From the NCBI RefSeq assembly GCF_022811845.1, contig NZ_CP064266.1, positions 558,001 to 622,000 of the forward strand: a DNA stretch of 64,000 nucleotides. Reading direction: 5' to 3'. Shown here in pieces: positions 54,040 to 61,580 of this stretch; the stretch's first letter is position 1; every line of letters begins with the position of its first letter. The notes below the pieces were generated by a model. That model had not been told where the DNA came from, did not search any database, and worked only from the letters and a program-made list of their open reading frames with translations. The translations under genes and the position numbers were made by a program. The stretch comes from Bacillus pseudomycoides. Lineage in GTDB: Bacteria; Bacillota; Bacilli; Bacillales; Bacillaceae_G.

Positions 54040-55241
54040 GCTTCCACCTTCTTCTGATTCACTTGGCTATATACTTTTGTTGGAAGACCAAATAAAGAAA
54101 TAAAGCCAACTGCTGCATCATGGTTAAATTCATCATCTACTGTATACGTTGCTAATTTTTCATCATATAGAGAGTATTCTGATTTACGTCCTTCTACAAT
54201 TGCATGGCCTTTAAATAATTTCACACGTACTGTACCTGTTACTGTTTTTTGTGTTTCTTGTAAGAAAGCAACAAGCGCTTGTTTTAAAGGTGAGAACCAT
54301 AAACCGTTATAAATTAATTCCGTTAATTTTTGCTCAATCATTGGTTTAAAATGAGCTACTTCTTTTACAAGCGTTAAATCTTCTAACTCTTTATGTGCTG
54401 TAAGTAATGTCATTGCAGCTGGACATTCATACACTTCACGTGATTTAATCCCAACAAGACGATTTTCTACATGGTCGATACGTCCAACCCCATGCTTTCC
54501 AGCGAGGGAGTTTAATGTTTTAATCAGTTCTGAAAGTGAATAAGCCGTACCATTTAACGTCGTTGGTACACCTGCTTCAAAACCAATTTCTACAAACTCT
54601 GGTTTATTCGGTGTATCTTCTAGTGCTAATGTCATTTCATATGCATCTTCTGGTGGTGCTGCCCATGGATCTTCTAAAATCCCACATTCATTGCTACGTC
54701 CCCATAAGTTTTGATCAATAGAAAACGGGCTATCTAAATTGATTGGAATCGGTACATCGTTTTCTTTTGCATATGCAATTTCTTCTTCACGTGACCATTT
54801 CCATTCACGAACCGGTGCGATAACTTCTAAATATGGATTTAATGCTTGAATAGAGACTTCAAAACGAACTTGGTCGTTCCCTTTTCCTGTACAACCATGG
54901 GCTACTGCACTTGCTCCTTCCTGCTCCGCAATTTCTACTAGTTTTTTCGCAATTAATGGACGCGATAGTGCCGAAACAAGTGGATATTTTCTTTCGTATA
55001 ACGTATGACCTTGCAAAGCCATCAATGCATATTCATTCGCGAATTCTTCTTGAACATCAATCATATATGATTTCACAGCACCTACTGAAAGTGCTTTTTC
55101 TTTTACAAACTCTAAATCTTTACCTTCCCCTAAATCTAAGCAAAGTGCAATGATATCATAATTTTTCTCTTGTAACCATTTAATTGCAACGGAAGTATCA
55201 AGACCTCCGGAATATGCTAACACAACTTTTTTCTTCTCCAT
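54036..55241 (-). CDS. argG: Argininosuccinate synthase
   Basis: Joins citrulline and aspartate using ATP. 401 aa. PP-loop AYSGGLDTS (8-16), then GCTGKGNDQVRFE. The frame opens at 55301; GGGGG seven bases before the ATG at 55241 sets the start (MEKKKVVLAYSGG). The promoter carries arginine-repressor-like boxes. Confidence 0.97.
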   Translation of the reverse strand: MEKKKVVLAYSGGLDTSVAIKWLQEKNYDIIALCLDLGEGKDLEFVKEKALSVGAVKSYMIDVQEEFANEYALMALQGHTLYERKYPLVSALSRPLIAKKLVEIAEQEGASAVAHGCTGKGNDQVRFEVSIQALNPYLEVIAPVREWKWSREEEIAYAKENDVPIPINLDSPFSIDQNLWGRSNECGILEDPWAAPPEDAYEMTLALEDTPNKPEFVEIGFEAGVPTTLNGTAYSLSELIKTLNSLAGKHGVGRIDHVENRLVGIKSREVYECPAAMTLLTAHKELEDLTLVKEVAHFKPMIEQKLTELIYNGLWFSPLKQALVAFLQETQKTVTGTVRVKLFKGHAIVEGRKSEYSLYDEKLATYTVDDEFNHDAAVGFISLFGLPTKVYSQVNQKKVEA

Positions 55242-55257
55242 TTTATATCCCCCTAAA

Positions 55258-55290
55258 GAATAAATATTCATTATGATTAATATTAATTCA
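55258..55290 (-). promoter_or_regulatory. Putative ArgR/AhrC operator over the argG promoter
   Basis: Perfect palindrome GAATA-AA-TATTC (55258-55269) next to a second AT-rich half-related box (to 55290), like the ARG boxes of Bacillus. On the minus strand TTAAAG - 17 bp - CATAAT overlaps them as a possible promoter. Confidence 0.55.
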
Positions 55291-55406
55291 CACTTTAACA
55301 CCTTTTACAAAATGAATCAAGGGATATTATCAAAAAAATTTCTAACAATTCCGTCGAACTTCTTTCTTTTTTCGGTACAATGGAAACAGAAAATGGGGGT
55401 GTCTAT

Positions 55407-55724
55407 ATGGAACAATATTTTATATACGATGAACACCTAGGAATAGAAGTACCTGAACTACAAGAAAAATGGGAAGATATCCCTGAAAAAATGCAGCATG
55501 CTATTTTATTAAAGTGGGAACAAATTCGCGGGAAAATTCCTGATCGTATAAAAGAGCTCGAATATCATATTAATCAAAAACAACATCGTTTAAATAACGA
55601 AGAGAACTTTGAAATATCCTGTAGGCTCAATTCTGAAATCGCAGATCTTGCCTCCATCATTAATGATCTATGGCTTTGGTATCGCCTTACTCAAAGTGTG
55701 TCAGAGGGAAAAACTCATCAATAA
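55407..55724 (+). CDS. Small acidic helical protein, unknown function
   Basis: 105 aa. Starts MEQYFIYDEHLGIEVPEL; the remainder is charged and helical (QHAILLKWEQIRGKIPDRIKELE, given in part, and SEIADLASIINDLWLWYRL). GGGGGTG precedes the ATG. Likely coiled coil or helical hairpin; I do not recognise it. Confidence 0.65.
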   Translation: MEQYFIYDEHLGIEVPELQEKWEDIPEKMQHAILLKWEQIRGKIPDRIKELEYHINQKQHRLNNEENFEISCRLNSEIADLASIINDLWLWYRLTQSVSEGKTHQ

Positions 55725-55739
55725 AGGAGGAATCTATTC

Positions 55740-55781
55740 TTGCTCATACACCAAATAAGCCAATTAAAAAAGCATCTATAA
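55740..55781 (+). CDS. Possible 13-aa peptide ORF before a terminator
   Basis: A strong AAAGGAGG lies nine bases before a TTG that starts MLIHQISQLKKHL. Its stop codon falls in the loop of the following terminator. It may be an unused site or a tiny peptide. Confidence 0.25.
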   Translation: MLIHQISQLKKHL

Positions 55782-55795
55782 ATAGATGCTTTTTT
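55766..55795. terminator. Bidirectional terminator
   Basis: AAAAAAGCATCTA / TAGATGCTTTTTT hairpin. Ends the 105-aa gene and the convergent spermidine-synthase-like gene. Confidence 0.85.
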
Positions 55796-57341
55796 AATAG
55801 TAATTCCATCCCTTTTCATATAGGTCTAATAAATTGGGCTCATTCAAACGGTTAACGGGTAACTCAATTACCTCCCCATTCTTTGTGATTATCTCATCTT
55901 CATCTTTCCCAAATTGAAATAGAGATGGAATCATTTCTTCTGCCAAATATTCCGTATCTACAGTAAGCCTCATACTATTTATTTTAAATTGTTCTCTAGA
56001 CGCAATTGTAAATCCCCAATTTCCAAATGAAGGGATATCTAAATGATAATTTTTTGCATATAATCCTGTAGATTTTACTGTCTTACTAATTGTCCAAAAA
56101 GCTTCTGTTGCAAATACTGGTGACGTAGATTGGATGGAAACAAATCCTTCCTGAGATAAATGATTTCTAACAAGACTGTAAAATTCCCATGTGTAAAGTT
56201 TATTCAGTGCCTCATTATTGGGATCGGGTAAATCAATGATGATTACATCATAAAAATCATTCGTTTGTTTTAAAAAGTTGAATGCATCATCATTAACAAA
56301 ATTCATTTTGCTAGAACGAAATGAATTTTGATTTAATCGTAGTAAATGAGGATTTTCTTTAGCTAGCTTAATCATCTCTGGATCTAAATCAACTAAAGTA
56401 ATTCTTTTTACCTCTTTGTATTTTAAAATCTCTCTCGTCGCTAAACCATCTCCCCCGCCTAATACTAAAACATTGTGTTTTTTAGGAGCGAGAGACATCG
56501 GAATATGTACTAAAGCTTCATGGTATCTATGTTCATCAGCCTCTGAGAATTGCAGCTGTCCGTTTTGGTATAACCGTACATCTCCAGGGCCTTTCGTCAT
56601 AATAATTTTTTGATATTTTGTTTGCTTTTTTAATACAACCGGATCTCGATATAACTTATTTTCTAATGTATACGCATATCTTTCTCCAAACAGAAAACCC
56701 AGTGCTATTATAATCGTTAAAATCATGCCAGTAACTCGTAAGTAAACATGATTCATTTCTTTTTTAAAGACAAAGCTTAACCATACCGCAACAAGGATAT
56801 TGATGAACGCAATGAAAAAGGCTGTCTTAATAAGACCTAACATTGGTCTCAATAATAAAGCAAACGTCACGGTTCCGATTAAACTGCCCGCATAATCAAA
56901 GAAAAGCACTTTTGCAGTAGATTCCTTTAAATCAGCATTAATTTCTTCTGATTTCCGAATTAAAAGCGGTAATTCTAAACCAGTTAAATAACCTGTGACA
57001 ACAATAATGGAATATAAGATAATTTTAGCTGTCCCGTCACCAAAGTGAGCTTGCATAAAGAAAACCATAAAAATAGAAAATCCACCAATAATGGCAATAA
57101 GGTATTCTGTTACAATAAACGTTGATAATAAGTGACGATGAAATTTTTCACTATGCATCGCTCCAATACCCATACCACTTAAAAAGAGCCCTATCGTTAA
57201 ACAATAAAAAAGCGTAGAATCCCCAAACAAATATCCACCTGCCGCTCCATATAAAACCTGATATACAATGCCACAAATTGATACAATCCCTGATGAAGTG
57301 AAGATTCTTCTTTTCTGAATCGATTTTTCCTTTTCTGTCAT
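55794..57341 (-). CDS. Membrane-bound spermidine synthase-like protein
   Basis: 515 aa: about seven transmembrane helices in residues 1-220, then a SAM-binding Rossmann domain with VLVLGGGDGLATREIL (about 290-306), LVDLDPEMIKLA and IIIDLPDPN. The catalytic half resembles polyamine aminopropyltransferases fused to a membrane domain. AAAGGAGTG site. It follows DUF350 and DUF4247 genes, a neighbourhood seen repeatedly in bacteria and thought to modify an envelope or peptide substrate; the true acceptor is unknown. Confidence 0.85.
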   Translation of the reverse strand: MTEKEKSIQKRRIFTSSGIVSICGIVYQVLYGAAGGYLFGDSTLFYCLTIGLFLSGMGIGAMHSEKFHRHLLSTFIVTEYLIAIIGGFSIFMVFFMQAHFGDGTAKIILYSIIVVTGYLTGLELPLLIRKSEEINADLKESTAKVLFFDYAGSLIGTVTFALLLRPMLGLIKTAFFIAFINILVAVWLSFVFKKEMNHVYLRVTGMILTIIIALGFLFGERYAYTLENKLYRDPVVLKKQTKYQKIIMTKGPGDVRLYQNGQLQFSEADEHRYHEALVHIPMSLAPKKHNVLVLGGGDGLATREILKYKEVKRITLVDLDPEMIKLAKENPHLLRLNQNSFRSSKMNFVNDDAFNFLKQTNDFYDVIIIDLPDPNNEALNKLYTWEFYSLVRNHLSQEGFVSIQSTSPVFATEAFWTISKTVKSTGLYAKNYHLDIPSFGNWGFTIASREQFKINSMRLTVDTEYLAEEMIPSLFQFGKDEDEIITKNGEVIELPVNRLNEPNLLDLYEKGWNYY

Positions 57342-57357
57342 ACCTGCACTCCTTTAA

Positions 57358-57503
57358 TAAAGTAGAACTTCCACCAGTGAAGGCCCCGCTGATGGAAAGT
57401 CCGCTCCAATCAGGCTTTAACGGGCGGTTATCTTCCACCTATATTCCTCGCTCTCTCTGAATATTGAGGTGAGATACTTACCGTCCGATAAAACGAGATA
57501 AAC
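57358..57503 (+). repeat. Diverged bcr1-like element inside the DUF350 cluster
   Basis: Starts ATAAAGTAGAACTTCCACCAGTG and ends TTGAGGTGAGATACTTACCGTCC...GAGATAAA. It keeps TTTAACGGGCGG in the centre. It lies between the DUF350 gene and the spermidine-synthase-like gene, 16 bp from the latter's start. Confidence 0.65.
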
Positions 57504-57576
57504 TCTTTTCATTTAATCAGAATAAAATATATTTTCATTGTTTCATGGAAAAAAGAACCTGCGCTGGCAAGTTCTT

Positions 57577-57990
57577 CTACGAAATAGCTCCCGATGTTAT
57601 TAATGCTATTGCTAAGGAAATACTTGCAGCGATAATTCCTACCGCAACATTTCCACTTTCAATTTCTTTATCAACACGAACGCGCGGAGTGAGAAACTCA
57701 AAGATAAAATAACCAATTAGCATAAGTACAAAACCAATAACACCCCAAATTGCCGCACCAAGAAGAGAATCATTCGTAGCAATAGCTGATTTCATAATTA
57801 ACGTAATCCCTATTATTTTTCCAAAAAACTGAATGGCAACAGCTTTATTTCCTTTTAGTAACTGCTCCCGATCATTATACGGTGTAATCATTTCAAAAAT
57901 AAACATACAAATGATTGTTACACCTAATAAAACAACAAAATAAAGAAGCGTATGTAATACTTCTTGTACATCTAAAATTTCATTAAACAT
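57577..57990 (-). CDS. DUF350 membrane protein
   Basis: 137 aa with four helices in two DUF350 repeats (MFIFEMITPYNDREQLLKGN and YFIFEFLTPRVRVDKEIESGN share the same pattern). The frame opens at 58083, but AGGGGG nine bases before the ATG at 57990 sets the start, 13 bp after the DUF4247 gene. Member of the polyamine-synthase-like cluster. Confidence 0.85.
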   Translation of the reverse strand: MFNEILDVQEVLHTLLYFVVLLGVTIICMFIFEMITPYNDREQLLKGNKAVAIQFFGKIIGITLIMKSAIATNDSLLGAAIWGVIGFVLMLIGYFIFEFLTPRVRVDKEIESGNVAVGIIAASISLAIALITSGAIS

Positions 57991-58003
57991 AAACCATATC
58001 CCC

Positions 58004-58630
58004 CTATTTCCCTGTTCCTGGGCCACCGCCACGAACTGTACTCCCGCTTCGTATGGAGCCGCTCTCTGATGATTTTTTTTCAATGTTCACTGAAAAGCCT
58101 CTACCGCCAGATCCTGAAGAACTCGAGCCTTCTTCCTCTTGGAAATTAGCAGGATTATTGCTAAAAGCACTTACGTATCCTCTGTAACCACTTCTTTTTT
58201 TCTTATTATCAAAATCTGCTTTATTCCAACCATAAAGCGTAGCAGCAACACCTAATACACCCATTGTTTCAAGTAAAGAGAAATCATAACTATTTTCAGC
58301 AAAATCTTCATTTGCTACCTCAACAACTGTATGATTTGAATTTATTGGATCCTGAGTGATTTGGATAAATTCTTCATTGGAACTTTCAGGATACAGAATA
58401 AACATTTCTGTATCACTTTCTTTCGAAACATACTTTGGCTTTTCATTAGCAATAATTTCTTGCGCCACTTCTTTTACAGTTTTGTTTTCCACTGTGTAGA
58501 CCTGGGCACTATCACCTAAATCATTTTCCATTGTTTCAATGTGCTCATAGTTAGATGAGACAAATCCATCTGTACTACAAGCTGTTAAAATTAATAGTAA
58601 CGATGAGATAATCAAAAAAATTTTTTTCAT
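58004..58630 (-). CDS. DUF4247 lipoprotein
   Basis: 208 aa. Signal peptide with lipobox ILTAC, lipidated Cys18; globular part 25-150; then a low-complexity tail rich in Ser/Gly/Arg (GSSSSGSGGRGFSVN; GSTVRGGGPGTGK). Fits DUF4247, which co-occurs with DUF350 and spermidine-synthase-like genes. Exported and anchored; role unknown. Confidence 0.8.
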   Translation of the reverse strand: MKKIFLIISSLLLILTACSTDGFVSSNYEHIETMENDLGDSAQVYTVENKTVKEVAQEIIANEKPKYVSKESDTEMFILYPESSNEEFIQITQDPINSNHTVVEVANEDFAENSYDFSLLETMGVLGVAATLYGWNKADFDNKKKRSGYRGYVSAFSNNPANFQEEEGSSSSGSGGRGFSVNIEKKSSESGSIRSGSTVRGGGPGTGK

Positions 58631-58761
58631 TGTGAACGATATTACCCCCTGTAGTAAATTACGTCTTCAATTATAATTGGGTTATATAGGAAAAACCACT
58701 AAAATATGATATCGCTACAAAAAATCCTTCCTGCTTACGAGAAATACGTTTCATTTCATTT

Positions 58762-58917
58762 TTTATCCCGCATTAACAGGCAGTAAGACCCCCACCTCAA
58801 AATTCAGCAAAAGCAAAGAAGTTAGGCGGGGGATGAACTGCCCGTAAAAGCCCGATTGATGAGGGCTGATAATCAATGGGGGATGAAGCCCCCCCACTGA
58901 TTAAAGTTTCACTTTAT
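58762..58917 (-). repeat. bcr1-like element
   Basis: 156 bp between two TTTAT pentamers (58762-58766 and 58913-58917). It is very similar to 61581-61736 in opposite orientation, with CGGGCAG/CTGCCCG complementary parts. Its end forms the last codons and stop of the neighbouring small gene. Confidence 0.85.
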
Positions 58918-59095
58918 AACAAGCTTTGCAATATACTTCTTGTGCTGATTTAGCCAAGCATACATCAAACGGTCCAACTAACAAGTTCCGTTCTTTTGGT
59001 AACTTTATAAAAGCAACAATTTCTTCTTCATATTGAATCTTTCTCTGGCAAGCAGAACACTTCAATTCTTTTCTTTTAAACATATCTTTGAACAT
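58901..59095 (-). CDS. Small zinc-ribbon-like protein
   Basis: 64 aa with two CxxC pairs (Cys13/16 and Cys56/59) and an extra Cys46, a probable zinc-binding knuckle. The frame opens at 59116; GGGGGGAG precedes the ATG at 59095. The last residues (YKVKL) and the stop lie in the bcr1 element, so the original C-terminus was probably altered. Function unknown. Confidence 0.65.
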   Translation of the reverse strand: MFKDMFKRKELKCSACQRKIQYEEEIVAFIKLPKERNLLVGPFDVCLAKSAQEVYCKACYKVKL

Positions 59096-59240
59096 GCTAT
59101 ATTCTCCCCCCATCAATCTATATTAATATCATCTCATAAAGATTTACTTTTGTGAAAAATTCACATTTCATGTCCTCTTTTTCATATACTAATGAAAAGA
59201 GTTTGTAAGAAAAACACTACTCTAACGGAGGTAAAATCTT

Positions 59241-59339
59241 ATGAAAGCTTTATTTATTATCATTTTAACTCTTCTTAGTGTCATTAGTTGGGATGCTTTC
59301 TTCAAAGTGAAAGAGGATACCCCAAAAACGGACGATTAA
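59241..59339 (+). CDS. 32-aa single-pass membrane peptide
   Basis: GGAGG sits nine bases before the ATG. Sequence: MKALFIIILTLLSVISWDAF followed by a polar end (FKVKEDTPKTDD). One transmembrane helix, acidic outside end. Small membrane peptides of this type are common in Bacillus; no family assigned. Confidence 0.55.
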   Translation: MKALFIIILTLLSVISWDAFFKVKEDTPKTDD

Positions 59340-59513
59340 ACTTCAATGATTCTTTCCATCCCTTATTGGACAAACCCTTAGAACCATTGTCCAATTTCTA
59401 AACAACTAGGACTATCCTACAAAAACATTTAAGAATAACAGCATGATTCTTGTAAACCGACAAATTCTGTAGTTTTTCTCCGGTTATTGTCGGTTTCCAT
59501 CCGCATACATTTT

Positions 59514-59541
59514 TTGAAAGTATGATATAATAATATAAAAT
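59514..59541 (+). promoter_or_regulatory. Predicted promoter of the mini-ORF/yitT transcript
   Basis: TTGAAA (59514-59519), 16-bp spacer, TAAAAT (59536-59541); a TATAAT at 59526-59531 is an alternative -10. Confidence 0.45.
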
Positions 59542-59566
59542 CTTTTACAGAAAGGATTTAGATATC

Positions 59567-59617
59567 ATGATCGCTCGAAGGAGCATGTGGCATCGAATTG
59601 ATGAATCTTACACGTAG
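59567..59617 (+). CDS. Leader peptide 1 (16 aa)
   Basis: AAAGGA lies ten bases before the ATG. Peptide MIARRSMWHRIDESYT. A hairpin (CGTATTTTTT, 59618-59627, with AAAAAATACG, 59654-59663) begins on the very next base after the stop codon. Shares M-I-A-R-R, W-x-R, D-x-S-Y-T with leader peptide 2. Confidence 0.55.
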   Translation: MIARRSMWHRIDESYT

Positions 59618-59677
59618 CGTATTTTTTCAGCTCAAATATTTTAGTCTAGCGAAAAAAAATACGAGAGTGGGGAAATT

Positions 59678-59728
59678 ATGATTGCCCGAAGGATAATTTG
59701 GCAACGAAAAGACTCTTCTTACACATAG
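59678..59728 (+). CDS. Leader peptide 2 (16 aa)
   Basis: GTGGGG five bases before the ATG. Peptide MIARRIIWQRKDSSYT, same length as peptide 1 and identical at 9 of 16 positions, ending in the same SYT plus TAG. A hairpin with 10-bp arms (59730-59739 and 59758-59767) begins two bases past the stop. Confidence 0.55.
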   Translation: MIARRIIWQRKDSSYT

Positions 59729-59852
59729 CGTTTTGTTTAAGTCACATTGGTAATTTCTAAACAAAACAAAGAAGAGGCAGGATTGCTAAATAACAAATCC
59801 TACTCCAAGTTTTGTTTGGTCGTTTTTAGACTTAAACTAAAACGAAAGTAGG
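59729..59852 (+). promoter_or_regulatory. Alternative-pairing segment between peptides 2 and 3
   Basis: Arm 1 GTTTTGTTTA (59730-59739), arm 2 TAAACAAAAC (59758-59767), arm 3 GTTTTGTTT (59809-59817): arm 2 can pair with either 1 or 3. A CCTACT / AGTAGG stem (59799-59804 with 59847-59852) could mask the start of the ribosome binding site of peptide 3. Confidence 0.45.
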
Positions 59853-59860
59853 GAGAATTG

Positions 59861-59902
59861 ATGGACGAGAGGATTATTCGTTATTTCTTCAGCGACATAT
59901 AG
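59861..59902 (+). CDS. Leader peptide 3 (13 aa)
   Basis: GGGAG five bases before the ATG. Peptide MDERIIRYFFSDI; shares R-I-I with peptide 2 but is otherwise different. Pairing arms start three bases past its stop codon. Confidence 0.45.
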   Translation: MDERIIRYFFSDI

Positions 59903-59904
59903 CA

Positions 59905-59983
59905 TAGTTAGTTTGATGTAAACTAACTAAAGGCTACATGGGCTCGTAGTTAGTTTACAAGATGAAAAGAACTACTAACTACG
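59905..59983 (+). promoter_or_regulatory. Four-arm attenuator-like switch before yitT
   Basis: Arm 1 TAGTTAGTTT (59905-59914), arm 2 AAACTAACTA (59920-59929), arm 3 TAGTTAGTTT (59947-59956, identical to arm 1), arm 4 ACTAACTACG (59974-59983). 1:2 plus 3:4, or 2:3, are mutually exclusive. Arm 4 ends a few bases before the yitT site AAGAAGGA. Confidence 0.5.
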
Positions 59984-59999
59984 GAAAGAAGGAATAACG

Positions 60000-60650
60000 A
60001 TGAGGAACATCCAAAGTCGACAAATTATTAAAGAAATTTTTATGGTTATAATCGGTTCATTTATTTTATCAACAGCACTATATCACATTCATTTCCAAAA
60101 CCACTTAACTGAAGGTGGCTTTGTAGGAATTGCGCTATTTATCCAAAACTTTTTTGATATTTCACCGTCAATTTCAACTGTATTGATGGATATTCCGATC
60201 ATTTTATTATGTGCTACATTTTTAGGTAAGAAGATGGTTGGTTATTCATTTATGGGTTCGATTTCATTCGGAGTGTTCTATTCTTTAATGGAAAATTTCT
60301 CTCCATTTACAGTAGATTTGTCAAATCATTTATGGATAGCCGCAGTACTTGGCGGCGCGCTAGCTGGGATTGGACTCGGTTTTATATTACGATTTGGTGG
60401 TGCAACCGGCGGAGACGATATTTTAACAATTGTACTAAGTAAAAGAACTCGCTTTACAATTGGACAGATTTTCTTCGTCTTTGATGCAATCGTACTTGCA
60501 CTTTCATTATATTATTTAACTTGGACAGAAATTGCTTTTACTATTCTTTCAATTGCCGTACAGGCAAAAACATTGGATTTAATTTATTATCCAAAAACAG
60601 AAAAGAAAACGGTATCTATTCCAATGTCAAAAAAACATGCAACAAACTAA
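60000..60650 (+). CDS. YitT family membrane protein (short form)
   Basis: 216 aa, about five to six helices with the family signatures LTEGGFVGIALFIQ and GGATGGDDILTIVLSK. Most YitT proteins are ~280 aa with a C-terminal DUF2179 domain; here the protein stops soon after the membrane part, so that domain is missing. AAGAAGGA site six bases ahead. Expression appears controlled by the leader array. Transport or other function unknown. Confidence 0.85.
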   Translation: MRNIQSRQIIKEIFMVIIGSFILSTALYHIHFQNHLTEGGFVGIALFIQNFFDISPSISTVLMDIPIILLCATFLGKKMVGYSFMGSISFGVFYSLMENFSPFTVDLSNHLWIAAVLGGALAGIGLGFILRFGGATGGDDILTIVLSKRTRFTIGQIFFVFDAIVLALSLYYLTWTEIAFTILSIAVQAKTLDLIYYPKTEKKTVSIPMSKKHATN

Positions 60651-60681
60651 AAAGCGAAAGGCCTTTGCCTCTCGCTTTTTT
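60649..60681. terminator. Terminator between yitT and the EcsC-family gene
   Basis: AAAAGCGA...TCGCTTTTTT imperfect hairpin (inner AGG/CCT) with T run; the convergent gene ends at the edge. Confidence 0.75.
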
Positions 60682-61514
60682 CATGCTCTTTTTTCTTTCT
60701 CTAATATGTAACGAACTTGGTAGAATCTATTCGCAAACTCTGTTACATTCCGCGTTAGACGATAATTCACCGTAGAGCCAATCGCTATTCCTAACACAGG
60801 AATACCTTGAAGGAGTTTACGACGAAGCGCATAAATAGAAAAAGTCTTCAAAATTTGTTTTAACACCACTTCTGTAGAAGCTGGTTTTAACACTTCTTCT
60901 TCCCCTTCATAAAAGAACAAATCTTCTTGTTCTAACTCCTGAAGCAAGTTATACCAAGCATATTGCTGAAGCCTTGCTGGCAACAGCGCAGCATGGAATA
61001 CTTTTAAAGCAAGCATCATTTCATAAGGCTTGTTCACATCATGACCAAACGACGTTGCAATAAGCTGCACAGCCTTTACATTTAACGCAATCATGACAGG
61101 AAAATCAGCTGTCAATAATAACAAACCACCTACTCCGGTTGCTCCTCCCTGCACGAAAGAATACAAACGATGACGCGCCGTCTGCTGCTCTGCTATATAT
61201 GTTAATTGATCTATGGATAACTCTTTCAATTCTTCCAACTGTTCAATCGATTCATCAAACAATCGTGCCGTTCCTAAAATACGATTTCGTGCATCAAGTT
61301 GTGATTGTGAGCTTTGAATCAATGCATGGAGATGGAATAACCCTCCGTCCGCTTTTGCAAAAAACTCTTTTCGCTTTTTCTCTGGAACTTTCGCAACTGA
61401 AGCATGCAACCACTTATCAAACATCTTTTGAAAATCGGTAGACTCCTGTTCTAACAATTGCATTTCCCAATTTTTAACCTCTTGTAAAATGGCTTGTTCT
61501 CGCTTTGATCGCAT
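60681..61514 (-). CDS. EcsC family protein
   Basis: 277 aa. Helical N-terminal half (1-120) followed by a glycine-rich hydrophobic centre (GGATGVGGLLLLTADFPVMIALN) and IPVLGIAIGSTVNYRLT near the end, the usual EcsC-domain layout. A TTG at 61535 sits upstream of GAGGTGG; the ATG at 61514 is correctly spaced. Role unknown, possibly membrane-associated. Confidence 0.82.
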   Translation of the reverse strand: MRSKREQAILQEVKNWEMQLLEQESTDFQKMFDKWLHASVAKVPEKKRKEFFAKADGGLFHLHALIQSSQSQLDARNRILGTARLFDESIEQLEELKELSIDQLTYIAEQQTARHRLYSFVQGGATGVGGLLLLTADFPVMIALNVKAVQLIATSFGHDVNKPYEMMLALKVFHAALLPARLQQYAWYNLLQELEQEDLFFYEGEEEVLKPASTEVVLKQILKTFSIYALRRKLLQGIPVLGIAIGSTVNYRLTRNVTEFANRFYQVRYILEKEKRA

Positions 61515-61580
61515 CGTAACAACCACCTCGCTCAATTTTTTTCTATTGTAACATATTTCCGGTTTCTCTTTGTAAATCTG

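Larger units (their letters stand above)
59340..59999. other. Long structured leader region of yitT
   Basis: 660 bp with no long ORF. Contains stems TTGGACAA-type (59365-59395) and AAACCGACAA / TTGTCGGTTT (59454-59496), a promoter, then three mini-ORFs with ribosome binding sites and hairpins, listed separately. Confidence 0.7.

Noticed and set aside
59783..59851. TTG-started 22-codon frame as a fourth leader peptide
   Set aside because: Ribosome binding site is too close and irregular, and the product shows no resemblance to peptides 1 and 2; mentioned only as a possibility.
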